Assembly: GCA_963510375.1 (NCBI GenBank)
Contig: CAUPES010000008.1
Span: forward strand, 11,144-75,143
DNA from: Fastidiosipila sp963510375
GTDB taxonomy: Bacteria > Bacillota > Clostridia > Saccharofermentanales > Fastidiosipilaceae
Direction of reading: 5' to 3'
Length of the DNA: 64,000 nucleotides
In this document: piece after piece, positions 8,921 through 18,430 of the stretch
How the letters are laid out: every line of letters starts with the position of its first letter
Numbering within the stretch: position 1 is the stretch's first letter
The notes under the pieces: model-generated
What the model was told of the DNA's origin: nothing
Database searches by the model: none
Seen by the model: the letters and a program-made list of their open reading frames with translations, nothing else
Made by a program: the position numbers and the translations under genes

Positions 8921-10012
8921 ATGAATTTAGGTATAGTCGGACTACCAAATGTTGGTAAAAGTACATTATTTAATGCAATTACTCAAGCTGGAGCATTGAG
9001 CGCCAATTACCCATTTGCAACAATTGAACCTAATGTAGGTGTTGTTGATGTACCTGACGAAAGATTAGATAAATTAAGTGAAATGTATAATACACGCAGT
9101 CGAGTTCCTGCAAAAATAGAATTTGTAGATATTGCTGGATTAGTTGCCGGTGCAAGCAAAGGCGAAGGTTTAGGTAATCAATTTTTAGCTAACATTAGAG
9201 AAACTGATGCAATCCTTCAAGTTGTCAGATGTTTTGAAAATGACAATATTATTAATGTTAATGATTCTGTTAATGCTGAAAGAGATATAGATATTATTAG
9301 TACCGAATTAGTATTAGCTGACCTCGAATGGATTGAAAAACATAATGCTAAGCTAATAAAACAGGCCAAAGGCGATAAAAGCAAAGCAGCTGAGCTAGAA
9401 TTCACAAAAAGGTTAGAAACACATTTTGCCGATGGTAAATCAGCTAGAACTTTTGAATTAGAAGATGATGAAAAAGAGTTCTATAATGAATTAAGTTTAC
9501 TAACAGCTAAGCCTATCCTCTATGTTGCTAATATATCTGAAGATGAAATTTCTGATTATTCCGAAAACCCGCATGTAAAAGCAGTAGCTAAACAAGCTGA
9601 AAATGAAAACTCCGCTTATATTGTAATTAGTGCAAAAATTGAAGAAGAAATTTCAACACTAGAACCTGAAGAAAAAGAAATGTTCTTATCTGAATTAGGT
9701 TTGCAAGAATCAGGATTAGATAAAATTATTAAATCATCATACGAATTACTTGGTCTAATCTCCTACTTAACAGCTGGTGAAGATGAATGTAGAGCTTGGA
9801 CTATAACAAAAGGTACAAAAGCTCCACAGGCTGCAGGTAAAATTCACACAGACTTTGAACGTGGCTTCATTCGTGCCGAAGTTGTTGAGTCTTCTCACCT
9901 AATTGAAGAAGGTTCTATGGCTGCATGCAGTGCCAAAGGATTAGTAAGATCCGAAGGTAAAGAATACGTTGTAAAGGACGGAGATGTAATTCTATTTAGA
10001 TTTAACGTATAG
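8921..10012 (+). CDS. ychF: Redox/ribosome-associated GTPase/ATPase YchF (Obg family)
   Basis: A conserved P-loop NTPase that prefers ATP, binds ribosomes and affects stress responses. The 363-residue product has full length: G1 GLPNVGKSTLFNAIT at residues 6-20, the G3 motif DIAGLVAGASKGEGLGNQFL near 66-85, and the altered G4 region (YVANISEDE near 205) characteristic of YchF. The C-terminal TGS domain follows, including TITKGTKAPQAAGKIHTDFE near 305-325. The ATG has GGAGG nine bases upstream. It is the only plus-strand gene in the first 36 kb and is separated from coaE by a bidirectional terminator. Confidence 0.97.
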   Translation: MNLGIVGLPNVGKSTLFNAITQAGALSANYPFATIEPNVGVVDVPDERLDKLSEMYNTRSRVPAKIEFVDIAGLVAGASKGEGLGNQFLANIRETDAILQVVRCFENDNIINVNDSVNAERDIDIISTELVLADLEWIEKHNAKLIKQAKGDKSKAAELEFTKRLETHFADGKSARTFELEDDEKEFYNELSLLTAKPILYVANISEDEISDYSENPHVKAVAKQAENENSAYIVISAKIEEEISTLEPEEKEMFLSELGLQESGLDKIIKSSYELLGLISYLTAGEDECRAWTITKGTKAPQAAGKIHTDFERGFIRAEVVESSHLIEEGSMAACSAKGLVRSEGKEYVVKDGDVILFRFNV

Positions 10013-10070
10013 TTTGTAATTTATCTTAATTGTATACTTAATTATTACATATAAAAATCTCACGCAAAAA

Positions 10071-10097
10071 TAAAAGCCATCTTTACGATGGCTTTTA
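10071..10097. terminator. Bidirectional terminator between ychF and coaE
   Basis: Perfect hairpin with arms TAAAAGCCATC and GATGGCTTTTA around a five-base loop TTTAC. T-rich flanks on both sides allow it to terminate both convergent genes. Confidence 0.9.
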
Positions 10098-10100
10098 TTC

Positions 10101-10769
10101 TTAATCTTGTAATTTCGAATTACCTTCTTGCTCAAGACTATTACAATAATCATAATCTAATGAAAGAGCGATACCTCGCGAAATTAGTTCTGATTTGATC
10201 AGTTCAATAACTTTTCCTTCTAAACTTCTTATATCACCATTATTCTCGATAACAATATCACCTAAACTTGAATATTCTTCCTGAGACAATTGAATATTTA
10301 TTCTGCGTATAGCATCATTCCTAGGAATTCCTCTTTTTTCCAAACGTTCTATCCTTAACTTATCGTCAGAGCTTACAATCCAAACTTGATCGCACTTATC
10401 TAAAAACCCTTCTTTAGCAGGTACTGGAACATCCATTCCAACAGCTTTAACTTTAGCCTCTTTTAATAGCTTACGCCTATAATCCATTTCGTTAAAAACC
10501 TTTTTATGGACTATTAGACTTAAAAGATCTAAGCTTTTGCTATCTTTAAAAACTTTTTCTGCCATTTTTGCTCTATCTAAGGCTCCATTAGCATCAATAT
10601 ACTCTGGACCAAAAATATCAATAATATCGGATAAAGCTGAACCTCCTGCTTTGGTCACTTCATGCGATATCCCATCTGCATCCAAAACTTCTAATCCGTG
10701 CGTTCTTAATATATTGGCAACAGTACTTTTGCCACTACCAATTCCACCACTTATTCCTAAAACAAACAT
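10101..10769 (-). CDS. coaE: Dephospho-CoA kinase
   Basis: Catalyses the last step of coenzyme A synthesis, phosphorylating the 3'-hydroxyl of dephospho-CoA with ATP. The 222-residue protein has the P-loop GISGGIGSGKSTVA at residues 5-18, the DADGISHEVT lid motif near 31, the GPEYIDANGALDRAKMAEKVF substrate segment near 55-75 and the arginine-containing RLEKRGIPRNDAIRRI stretch near 140. The C-terminal 25 residues go beyond the usual core and look unstructured. It lies 19 bases downstream of polA, the common polA-coaE arrangement of Firmicutes, and ends at the shared terminator with ychF. Confidence 0.95.
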   Translation of the reverse strand: MFVLGISGGIGSGKSTVANILRTHGLEVLDADGISHEVTKAGGSALSDIIDIFGPEYIDANGALDRAKMAEKVFKDSKSLDLLSLIVHKKVFNEMDYRRKLLKEAKVKAVGMDVPVPAKEGFLDKCDQVWIVSSDDKLRIERLEKRGIPRNDAIRRINIQLSQEEYSSLGDIVIENNGDIRSLEGKVIELIKSELISRGIALSLDYDYCNSLEQEGNSKLQD

Positions 10770-10788
10770 ATTTGTCCTTCTTTAATTA

Positions 10789-13407
10789 TTAATCTTTACT
10801 TTCATACCAGTTTTCACCTGTTTGAACATCGACTTTTAAAGGCACTTTAAAATCAATTACAGATTCTAGTACTTCTTTTACTAATTTTTGACAAGTTTCT
10901 AAATCTTCCTCTTTAACCTCAATGAGAACTTCATCATGAACTTGAATTAAAATCTCAGCGTCTAGCTTAGCCGTTTTTATTGCTTGAGATAATTTAATCA
11001 TAGCTAATTTCATGATATCTGCAGCTGTACCTTGAATTGGTGCGTTCATGGCTGCTCTTTCTCCAAATTTACGTTTGTTAAAGTTCTTTTCTTTAAGCTC
11101 GGGTATATAACGTCTACGTGAAAAATAAGTTTCTACATAGCCATGCTCATAGGCAAAATTAATTAAACTTTGCATATATGGTTTAACCTCGCTAAACAAA
11201 TCATAATAAGCATCAATATAGTCATTTGCAGCTTTTACAGAAATTTTCAGATCTTTGGAAAGACTGAATGCTGAAATTCCGTAGATTATACTAAAGTTAA
11301 CTGTTTTTGCCATTGATCTTTGCAAATGACTTACTTCTTCAGCTGGTATTTTAAAAATACTGGCTGCAGTTTCTGTGTGAATATCTTTATCATTTTTGAA
11401 GTAGCTTAATAATGTTTCATCACCAGATAATTCAGCCAGCAGTCTTAATTCTATCTGACTGTAGTCTGCATCTATGAACTTGTACCCTGGCTTAGGGACA
11501 AAAGCTTTCCTAATTTTCCTGCCTTCTTCATCTCTAGAAGGAATGTTTTGTAAGTTAGGATTTGAGCTACTTAATCTACCTGTAGAGGTTAATTTTTGAT
11601 GGAAAATAGAATGAATTCTACCATCAGCAGCAATTTCTTTAATCAACCCATCTGTAAAAGTAGATTGTAACTTAGTAACTTTTCTATAATTTAATACATC
11701 ACTAACTATTGGGTAGGCTACCGCTAAATCTTCTAAGACATCAGCCGCTGTGGAATAAGCTCCACTAGGTGTTTTCTTACTTGCAACTATTCCCATTTTT
11801 TCATATAGAACTTCAGCTAATTGTTTGGATGAATTAATGTTAAATTTATAATTTGCTTCAGCATAAATTCTATTAGCAAGTTCTTCGGATATTTTCTCAA
11901 ATTCGTCACCTAAACTTTTTAGGATATCAGCATCAACCTTCACTCCTAATACTTCCATTTTTGCCAAAACAGATATTAATGGGAATTCAATATTTTCAGC
12001 TAAATCCATAAGATCCTTTTCGTTACAGTCTACATTTAGTTTCTCGTATAAATCCATGCTTTCTGATGCTAAACTAATAACATCAAGAGTATCTTTATCT
12101 AATTTTAACTTATCTAATTTATCCTCAACTACATTAACTAGTAAAATTTCTCGATTCATTACAGTTGAGAAAATTTCACTTGCAGTTTTACCATCAACTT
12201 CGTAATTTAATAAATAAGTTAATATTGATAAATCCACAATATTATTGCTAAAAAACAAATCTAGCTCTTTAAACAGTAACTTCCAATCGTAAGCTACTAA
12301 AACAATACCCTGTTTTTTTAAATCAATTATTAATTCACGTACTTCTTCTTTTGATAATGTTGCAACAAAAATATGATCTTCTGTATTATTCAAGCTAATA
12401 TTATAAATTTCATTATTTTTACTTTTAACTAAATTAAAAATTACAAAAGCACTATCCTTAAATTCTTCAAAAAGTTTATTTTTATCAAGCTCAAATACTT
12501 TAACATTTTGACGTTTATGATCAATCTTTGACTCAACAATATCTTCTAAATCGAATTTATTTACTAAAGAAGAAAATCCTAATTTAATAAAAATGTCACT
12601 TAACTCATCTTTATTAGGATTTTGTTTTGCAATATTGTCTAAAGTACAATCAATTTCGACATTTCTATCAATTTTTGCTAAGTCATAAGATAAATAAGCT
12701 ACTTCTTTTCCTGTCTCTAATTTTTTCTTATTTGAACCTTTTATTAATTCTAAATTATTATAGATTTCGTCAAGATTTGAATATTCCTGCAATAATTTAA
12801 TTGCTGTTTTTTCACCTATACCTTTAACTCCAGGTATATTATCTGAACTATCTCCCATAAGAGCTTTCATGTCAACAATTTGACTTACTTCGATTCCATA
12901 ATCTTCTTTGACTTTTTCAGGTGTATATATGGTTGTTTTTCCTCTTTGGCCAGGGTAAATTTGACTAATATTTTCGCTCAGTAATTGCAAGTCATCTCTA
13001 TCACCACTCAATATGTAAACATGGTTATTTTCATCAGCAAATTTAAGTGATAATGTACCAATTAAATCATCAGCTTCATATCCAGATTTCGAGATGACCT
13101 TAATATTCATTGTTTCTAGAATTTTACTAATAATTGGCATTTGGACGATTAAATCATCAGGCATTTTGCTTCTATTAGCCTTGTAAGCAGCGTAAGCTCC
13201 TGTTCTAAAGGTTGGATCGGCAGTATCGAATAAAACAGATATATGTGTAGGTTTTGTCTGATCTATAAATTTTAATAACATATTTATAAAAGTATAGACT
13301 GCTCCTGTTGGTGTTCCATCTGGGGCTGTTAGTTGTCCTGATCTAGCTTGTCCATAAAATGCTCTATATGCTATTGAGTGACCATCTACTAGTAATATTT
13401 TGTTCAT
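10789..13407 (-). CDS. polA: DNA polymerase I
   Basis: Fills gaps and removes RNA primers. The 872-residue protein has an N-terminal 5'-3' nuclease domain (LLVDGHSIAYRAFYGQ at residue 5, DADDL-like YEADDLIGTLS near 115, GDSSDNIPGVKGIGEKTA near 185), a central domain of the 3'-5' exonuclease fold, and a family A polymerase domain with FIDADYSQIELRLLAELSG near 650, KTVNFSIIYGIS near 705 and QVHDEVLIEV near 825. In the central domain the acidic metal-binding residues of the DTET-type motif are absent (the corresponding stretch reads FVIFNLVKS), so proofreading should be lost, as in Bacillus PolA. It is followed by coaE. Confidence 0.97.
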   Translation of the reverse strand: MNKILLVDGHSIAYRAFYGQARSGQLTAPDGTPTGAVYTFINMLLKFIDQTKPTHISVLFDTADPTFRTGAYAAYKANRSKMPDDLIVQMPIISKILETMNIKVISKSGYEADDLIGTLSLKFADENNHVYILSGDRDDLQLLSENISQIYPGQRGKTTIYTPEKVKEDYGIEVSQIVDMKALMGDSSDNIPGVKGIGEKTAIKLLQEYSNLDEIYNNLELIKGSNKKKLETGKEVAYLSYDLAKIDRNVEIDCTLDNIAKQNPNKDELSDIFIKLGFSSLVNKFDLEDIVESKIDHKRQNVKVFELDKNKLFEEFKDSAFVIFNLVKSKNNEIYNISLNNTEDHIFVATLSKEEVRELIIDLKKQGIVLVAYDWKLLFKELDLFFSNNIVDLSILTYLLNYEVDGKTASEIFSTVMNREILLVNVVEDKLDKLKLDKDTLDVISLASESMDLYEKLNVDCNEKDLMDLAENIEFPLISVLAKMEVLGVKVDADILKSLGDEFEKISEELANRIYAEANYKFNINSSKQLAEVLYEKMGIVASKKTPSGAYSTAADVLEDLAVAYPIVSDVLNYRKVTKLQSTFTDGLIKEIAADGRIHSIFHQKLTSTGRLSSSNPNLQNIPSRDEEGRKIRKAFVPKPGYKFIDADYSQIELRLLAELSGDETLLSYFKNDKDIHTETAASIFKIPAEEVSHLQRSMAKTVNFSIIYGISAFSLSKDLKISVKAANDYIDAYYDLFSEVKPYMQSLINFAYEHGYVETYFSRRRYIPELKEKNFNKRKFGERAAMNAPIQGTAADIMKLAMIKLSQAIKTAKLDAEILIQVHDEVLIEVKEEDLETCQKLVKEVLESVIDFKVPLKVDVQTGENWYESKD

Positions 13408-13468
13408 GTTTGCCTACTTTCATTTTTTTATTCTTATTTATTCCAATCAAACAAGAATAAAAATTTAA

Positions 13469-14221
13469 TTATAATTCTTTTAATTTTGTAAAATATTCAG
13501 CAAATTCTTTCCAAGGTCCGACTGGATCAGGTAAGCTTATAAAAGTCATTAATTCCTTTTTGGTTGGATGTTCTAAAGTTAATTTATGAGCCCATAAACC
13601 TAAGAAAAAAGTTGGTATATTAAAGTCATGACTGGCACCATATTTGTAATCACCTAAGATTTTTTCACCTCTACTGGCTAATTGAACTCTAATTTGATGA
13701 CTTCTTCCTGTAATCAGTTTGTTTTCTCTTAAAATTATTTCCTTATTTCCTATTTCCAAATTTGCTAAAACTCTAGTATATAGTTCTGCTTTTTTTGAAT
13801 TTTTAAAATGATTATTATTGTCAACTTTATTCATATTAATCTCATGATTTTTATTCAAAAAATCTTCTAATTTCAACCATTCAGTTGTATTAATAGGGAG
13901 TGCATCATTTTTATTTGTTTTTTCTGTGATTGTCAAATAATGCTTTTGCCAACTATGATTTCTTATCTGTTCATTTAATCTTTTAGCAGCTTTTGATGTT
14001 TTGGCAAAACACATTACCCCACCAGTATTTCTATCTAAACGATGAACTAATCCTAAATATACATTGAAAGGCTTATTATCTCTTTTTTTGATAAACTCTT
14101 TTGCAGACTTGAGAATATCTTCATCTCCACTAGAGTCTTCTTGAGACAATACACCTGCAGGTTTGGTAATTACTAGCAAATGGTTATCTTCATAAATAAT
14201 TAGGTCTTTAAAATCTTCCAA
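13469..14221 (-). CDS. RluA-family pseudouridine synthase
   Basis: Isomerises uridine to pseudouridine in rRNA or tRNA; the exact target is not predictable. The 250-residue product has the catalytic motif LVHRLDRNTGG near residue 60 with the catalytic aspartate; the usual serine after Thr is Gly here. Also present are LLVITKPAGVLSQ near 15, the TGRSHQIRVQLA motif near 175 and the LWAHKLTLEHP motif near 215. There is no N-terminal S4 domain. The start is TTG at 14221 with AGGAAGG nine bases upstream. It follows an RsuA-family synthase gene on the same strand. Confidence 0.88.
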   Translation of the reverse strand: MEDFKDLIIYEDNHLLVITKPAGVLSQEDSSGDEDILKSAKEFIKKRDNKPFNVYLGLVHRLDRNTGGVMCFAKTSKAAKRLNEQIRNHSWQKHYLTITEKTNKNDALPINTTEWLKLEDFLNKNHEINMNKVDNNNHFKNSKKAELYTRVLANLEIGNKEIILRENKLITGRSHQIRVQLASRGEKILGDYKYGASHDFNIPTFFLGLWAHKLTLEHPTKKELMTFISLPDPVGPWKEFAEYFTKLKEL

Positions 14222-14256
14222 TAATATCTGCCTTCCTAAATTTCACAATACAAAAA

Positions 14257-14964
14257 TTATAACAGTGAAAGTAATTGTTTAAGCTCTTTTGCTTTAATAT
14301 ATCGCCATTCACCAGTCTTTAAACTTCCTAAATCAATATTCATAATTCTTAATCTTTTTAGTTCTAATACATTATACCCCAAGCTTTCGCACATTCTTCT
14401 AATTTGTCTGTTTAGTCCTTGGGTGATAGTTAATTTAAACTCATTTTCATTTACTTGAACAAATTTAGCTGGTTTAGTAACTTGATTCAGTATATAAACT
14501 CCTGATTCCATTTTTTCTTTAAATTCTATTGTGATTTTTTTATCTACCTTAACTAAATATTCTTTTTCTTTGTTTTGTGAGCTTCTCATCATTTTATTAA
14601 CTATAGCTCCATCATTAGTTAAAAGTATTAATCCTTCAGAGTCTTTATCAAGTCTTCCTACAGGGAAAATCCTCTTTGGGTAATTAATATAATCAATAAT
14701 ATTTAAACCTTCTTTTCTAGAACTAGTACAAACAATTCCTCTAGGTTTGTTAAAAGCTAAATATATATTTTCAATATCGTTATTAGAAATATTTTTACCA
14801 TTTACTATAACTTCGTCATCAGCAGCTACTCTATCGCCTAGAGTAGCAACTTTCCCATTTATTTTAACTTGTCCAGATTCTATAAGTCTGTCAGCCTCTC
14901 TTCTTGAACAAACTCCTTGAGATGCCATAAATTTATTTAATCTTACCAAATTATCTTCATTCAT
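14257..14964 (-). CDS. RsuA/RluB-family pseudouridine synthase with S4 domain
   Basis: Probable rRNA pseudouridine synthase of the RsuA/RluB/RluE/RluF family. The 235-residue protein begins with an S4 RNA-binding domain (VRLNKFMASQGVCSRREADRLI) and has the catalytic GRLDKDSEGLILLTNDG motif near residue 105, the KEYLVKV motif and LNRQIRRMCESLGY near 190. The frame is open 15 codons further upstream, but the ATG at 14964 has AGGAG eight bases before it and begins at the family N-terminus. Which target it modifies (RluB, RluF or RsuA site) cannot be told from the sequence. It lies 63 bases after the kinase gene on the same strand. Confidence 0.9.
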   Translation of the reverse strand: MNEDNLVRLNKFMASQGVCSRREADRLIESGQVKINGKVATLGDRVAADDEVIVNGKNISNNDIENIYLAFNKPRGIVCTSSRKEGLNIIDYINYPKRIFPVGRLDKDSEGLILLTNDGAIVNKMMRSSQNKEKEYLVKVDKKITIEFKEKMESGVYILNQVTKPAKFVQVNENEFKLTITQGLNRQIRRMCESLGYNVLELKRLRIMNIDLGSLKTGEWRYIKAKELKQLLSLL

Positions 14965-15027
14965 CGATATGACTCCTAATTTAATGGTTTTTACTTTAAG
15001 TGTTGTCAATTTATTGGCAATTTAGCG

Positions 15028-16869
15028 CTAAGCAGAGGTTTTCAAAGAAACAAAAAAGCTACTACCTTCGCCAACTTTACTCTCAACCCAAATCCTTTCA
15101 CCCATTATTTCTAACAATTCTTTAGCTATTGACAATCCTAAACCTGTTCCTTCACTCCTACCTCTTGACTTATTACCTTTGTAAAATCTATTAAAAATAT
15201 GGTTTAAATCTGTTTCGGATATACCACTACCATTATCTGAAATTCTCATAACTATAGAATTTATTTTCTTCTTATCATCAATAAAATCAATTCTTATTCT
15301 TCCAAATTCTTTAGTATATTTCATAGCATTATCTAATATTATAACAATAACTTGTTCTAACCGATCTTTATTAACAAAGACATCAGGCAAAACAGTATGC
15401 TTTTTAGGTATGACAAATTCAATACCTTTATTTAGCATTTGAATTTCGTATTTATATTTAATCTCTTGTAGAAGATCATGCAAATTAATCCTTTCTGGAT
15501 CAAAGTTTAGTTGCCCACTTTGCAAACCAGATAGTGCTAACATATCATCTATCAATCTACTCAGACGCATGGTCTCTTCTAAAATTATCTTGTAGTATTT
15601 TTGTTTAATTATTTCATCTTCAACAAGACCATCATTTATCGGCTCAATTAATCCTCTAATCGCAGTCAAAGGTGTTCTAAGTTCATGTGAAACATTAGAT
15701 ATATATTCTTTTCTAGTTTTCTCAAGAGCTTCACTTTCACTGATATCTCTAAATAAAGCAACAGCACCATTACTCTCTATATTTCCACCTAAAAGTCCAT
15801 CTAGTTGAATTTGAATAACTTTATCTCTGTGCTTAACTTTGTGCACTCTACTAGTTCCAGATCTAATAACTTGTATGAAATCTTCTTTCAATGAGCAATT
15901 ACTGATAATTTTCTCCATTGCTTCTTCATCACTAAAGTTTTCGAGATTAAACAACTCAAATAACGCAGGATTAATATGCATTAATTTCATATCAGCATCC
16001 ACTGCTAAAATACCTTCACTTAGCGAGTTAATAAGTTTTTGTAAGCGTGTCTTCTCATCATTTAATTTAGATAATGTTTCATCGAGATCATCAGCCAATT
16101 CATTAATAGCAGTTGCAAGCTCACCTACTTCATCCATAGTTTTTACTTTTACCCTATTAGAATAATCTCCTTTGCTCATAGCATAAGCAATATCTCTAGT
16201 TGTTATTAATGGTTCTATTAATTTTCTTAATAAAAATAAAAGTGGAAATAATATTATTAAAAACGTTAGTGAACTAGCTAAAATAAGTGAAAAATTAAGA
16301 CTAATTAATTGATTATCTGATTTACTCAAATCAGTAATAATATATACAGATCCAATAGTTACACTAGCTTTACTATAACTATCTATCGCAACTATCGGAT
16401 AACCAACAAATAAATTTTTATTTCGATTTATACCAATTTCCTTAATAAAAGATGTTATCTTCTGATTCATAATCTCAACATTGTATTCTTCAATTGAAGC
16501 TTTCGCATCATTAATATAATTTGCTGGTAAATTATTAATATTTGAAGTGTAATTTATATCAAAATAATTTTCTCTATACATATAGACTATGATGACTGAG
16601 TCTAAGAGATCACTGGCATTATCCATGAATTTATCATAAGTAGCTTGATTTATTTCACCCGCATAACGAGCAGCATTTATTTCAGCAAGATACGCAGCAT
16701 TCTTCTTATTTTCATTTGTAGTGTTCTGAGTATAAATTATACTTGCAGTGTATGAGAAAATACCTAAGGTAATCAGCGCAGTTAAAATTAAAGCCAGTAT
16801 CAAAGCCAAAACAATTTTACTAGCAAAATCACTGTTATAAAAACGCTTCCTTAAATTTATTTTTCTCAT
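15028..16869 (-). CDS. Sensor histidine kinase (HAMP-PAS-HisKA-HATPase; PhoR/VicK type)
   Basis: Membrane sensor of a two-component system. The 613-residue protein has a transmembrane segment at about 18-40, an extracytoplasmic sensor region of about 150 residues, a second membrane segment near 192-215, a HAMP linker (DEVGELATAINELADDLDE near 245), a PAS domain (LINSLSEGILAVDADMKLMHINPA near 280), the phosphoacceptor motif NVSHELRTPLTAIRG near 390 with His, and a Bergerat ATPase fold with N box LDNAMKYT, G1 DNGSGISE and G2 GTGLGLSIAKELL. The order equals PhoR/ResE/VicK kinases. It is paired with the response regulator gene 61 bases upstream. The stimulus is unknown; phosphate is plausible because a Na/phosphate transporter gene lies nearby. 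Confidence 0.93.
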   Translation of the reverse strand: MRKINLRKRFYNSDFASKIVLALILALILTALITLGIFSYTASIIYTQNTTNENKKNAAYLAEINAARYAGEINQATYDKFMDNASDLLDSVIIVYMYRENYFDINYTSNINNLPANYINDAKASIEEYNVEIMNQKITSFIKEIGINRNKNLFVGYPIVAIDSYSKASVTIGSVYIITDLSKSDNQLISLNFSLILASSLTFLIILFPLLFLLRKLIEPLITTRDIAYAMSKGDYSNRVKVKTMDEVGELATAINELADDLDETLSKLNDEKTRLQKLINSLSEGILAVDADMKLMHINPALFELFNLENFSDEEAMEKIISNCSLKEDFIQVIRSGTSRVHKVKHRDKVIQIQLDGLLGGNIESNGAVALFRDISESEALEKTRKEYISNVSHELRTPLTAIRGLIEPINDGLVEDEIIKQKYYKIILEETMRLSRLIDDMLALSGLQSGQLNFDPERINLHDLLQEIKYKYEIQMLNKGIEFVIPKKHTVLPDVFVNKDRLEQVIVIILDNAMKYTKEFGRIRIDFIDDKKKINSIVMRISDNGSGISETDLNHIFNRFYKGNKSRGRSEGTGLGLSIAKELLEIMGERIWVESKVGEGSSFFVSLKTSA

Positions 16870-16930
16870 ATTTTATATTTCCCACTTATTGCTAAAAGTC
16901 AGTTAATATTCAGTAGTACAATCAAGTGTT

Positions 16931-17629
16931 CTATTTGTTCCTATTCTTCTCCGCTTCAAATTTATAACCAATTCCATAGATGGTAACAAGTGACCAATGT
17001 GAACTATATCCAATTTTTTGTCTAATTTGCTTTATATGAGTATCTATTGTCCTACTATCACCATAATAATCTTCTCCCCAAACATTATTTAGTATTGCTT
17101 CTCTGGTCATTACTTTTCCCTGATGGGAGGCTAAGAAATACAAAACTTCAACTTCTTTTGGAGTGAAAGGAACTTCTAAACTCATAACTTCAACCTCATA
17201 AGTATCAAGATCAATTCTCAAATCAGGAAACTCTAATAAATGTTGTACTACTGAATCACTAGAATCAATCCTCCTAATTATTGCTTTAACTCTAGCAACT
17301 ACTTCTCGGGGGCTAAAAGGTTTGACAATATAGTCATCAGCGCCTAACTCTAAACCGATAATTCTATCAATTTCATCACCTTTAGCTGTTAGCATAATTA
17401 TAGGTACATTAGAAGTTTTGCGAATTTCTCTACAGACATCTATTCCGGAAATTTCTGGCATCATCAAATCTAAAATAATCAACTTATAAGACTTTTCTGA
17501 AAATCTATCTAAAACAGATTGACCATCATAAACCGAATCATAACTATAACCTTCATTTTTCAAATATAAACCTAAAGATTCATGAACGATTGGATCGTCA
17601 TCTGCGATTAATATTATTTTGTCATCCAT
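16931..17629 (-). CDS. OmpR/PhoB-family response regulator
   Basis: DNA-binding regulator partnered with the downstream kinase. The 232-residue product has a receiver domain with acidic pocket DDD near residue 10, phosphoacceptor Asp in ILDLMMPEISG near 53, switch threonine in MLTAKGDE near 80 and lysine in VKPFSPREV near 104. A winged-helix DNA-binding domain follows (FTPKEVEVLYFLASHQGKVMTRE, then SRTIDTHIKQIRQKIG and VTIYGIGYKFE). AAGGAG precedes the ATG. Close to PhoB, VicR or ResD by layout; the regulon is not visible beyond possible direct repeats upstream of the phosphate transporter gene. Confidence 0.95.
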   Translation of the reverse strand: MDDKIILIADDDPIVHESLGLYLKNEGYSYDSVYDGQSVLDRFSEKSYKLIILDLMMPEISGIDVCREIRKTSNVPIIMLTAKGDEIDRIIGLELGADDYIVKPFSPREVVARVKAIIRRIDSSDSVVQHLLEFPDLRIDLDTYEVEVMSLEVPFTPKEVEVLYFLASHQGKVMTREAILNNVWGEDYYGDSRTIDTHIKQIRQKIGYSSHWSLVTIYGIGYKFEAEKNRNK

Positions 17630-17665
17630 AGATCTCTCCTTAAAGATTTAACAATACAGAATTTA

Positions 17666-18403
17666 CTACTTAAGATTAATTTTGAAATCTTTTTTCCATT
17701 TCAAACTTTGCTTAATAAAAGTTTTAGCAAACTTAAAGATGCTTTTTAAGTTTACTGAATTCTCACCTGCCTGACGTTCCAAAAAATCTATTTTATGTCT
17801 TGCTATACTTATCTCATTACGAGCTTCAAACTTATTTGCCACAACTGCACATAAAACATTACTCAAGACAAAATCATCAGGAATATATTTGATTATTTTA
17901 CTCAGTGCTGATTTATTATAAAGTCTAAAAGGTACGTTAGCATCCTTTATATTTTCTTTAAAAAGTATCTTTATTACTTTACTGAGAGTAAAACTAACAA
18001 ATTTCCTGACAATACCATCTTTTCTATCAAAACGATATCCTAATTGAAGATCGTATTTATGACGATTTTCCCAAAAAGTATTAAAGTCTTTGGCTTTAGT
18101 CTGACCATCCGAATCTGTTTGAAAAATGAAGTCTGCACCTGCTTCCAAAGCTTTTTTATATGCAAATGTAACACTTGGCCCATGACCAGAATTTTGCTTA
18201 TTAATAAAAATTAGTTTTGGGTAATTTTTTTGTAATTCTGTTAAAACTTCAACAGTATTATCTTTACTACCATCATTTATAATTAAAAGTCTAGAATCCT
18301 CTGAAACTTCAGTCAAAGAATACCAGTCTGAAATTAGTTCAGGCAGATTTTGTGCTTCGTTATAAGCTGGCATAACAATGTAAAGTATTTCTTCTTTCTG
18401 CAT
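17666..18403 (-). CDS. Family 2 glycosyltransferase (DPM1-like)
   Basis: A 245-residue soluble glycosyltransferase with GT-A fold. It has the N-terminal IVMPAYNEAQNLPELI motif, LLIINDGSKDNT near residue 40 (nucleotide-sugar binding) and the metal-binding QTDSDGQTK stretch near 95. There are no clear transmembrane helices, so it resembles polyprenyl-phosphate sugar transferases of the short, non-anchored kind rather than DPM with a GtrA tail. Donor and acceptor are unknown. The frame opens with a GTG two codons earlier, but the ATG at 18403 is better spaced from AGGTGTG. It lies between corA and the response regulator gene, spacing 27 and 36 bases, so it is probably in the same transcript. Confidence 0.85.
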   Translation of the reverse strand: MQKEEILYIVMPAYNEAQNLPELISDWYSLTEVSEDSRLLIINDGSKDNTVEVLTELQKNYPKLIFINKQNSGHGPSVTFAYKKALEAGADFIFQTDSDGQTKAKDFNTFWENRHKYDLQLGYRFDRKDGIVRKFVSFTLSKVIKILFKENIKDANVPFRLYNKSALSKIIKYIPDDFVLSNVLCAVVANKFEARNEISIARHKIDFLERQAGENSVNLKSIFKFAKTFIKQSLKWKKDFKINLK

Positions 18404-18430
18404 AAACACACCTATCTTTTATTAGATTAA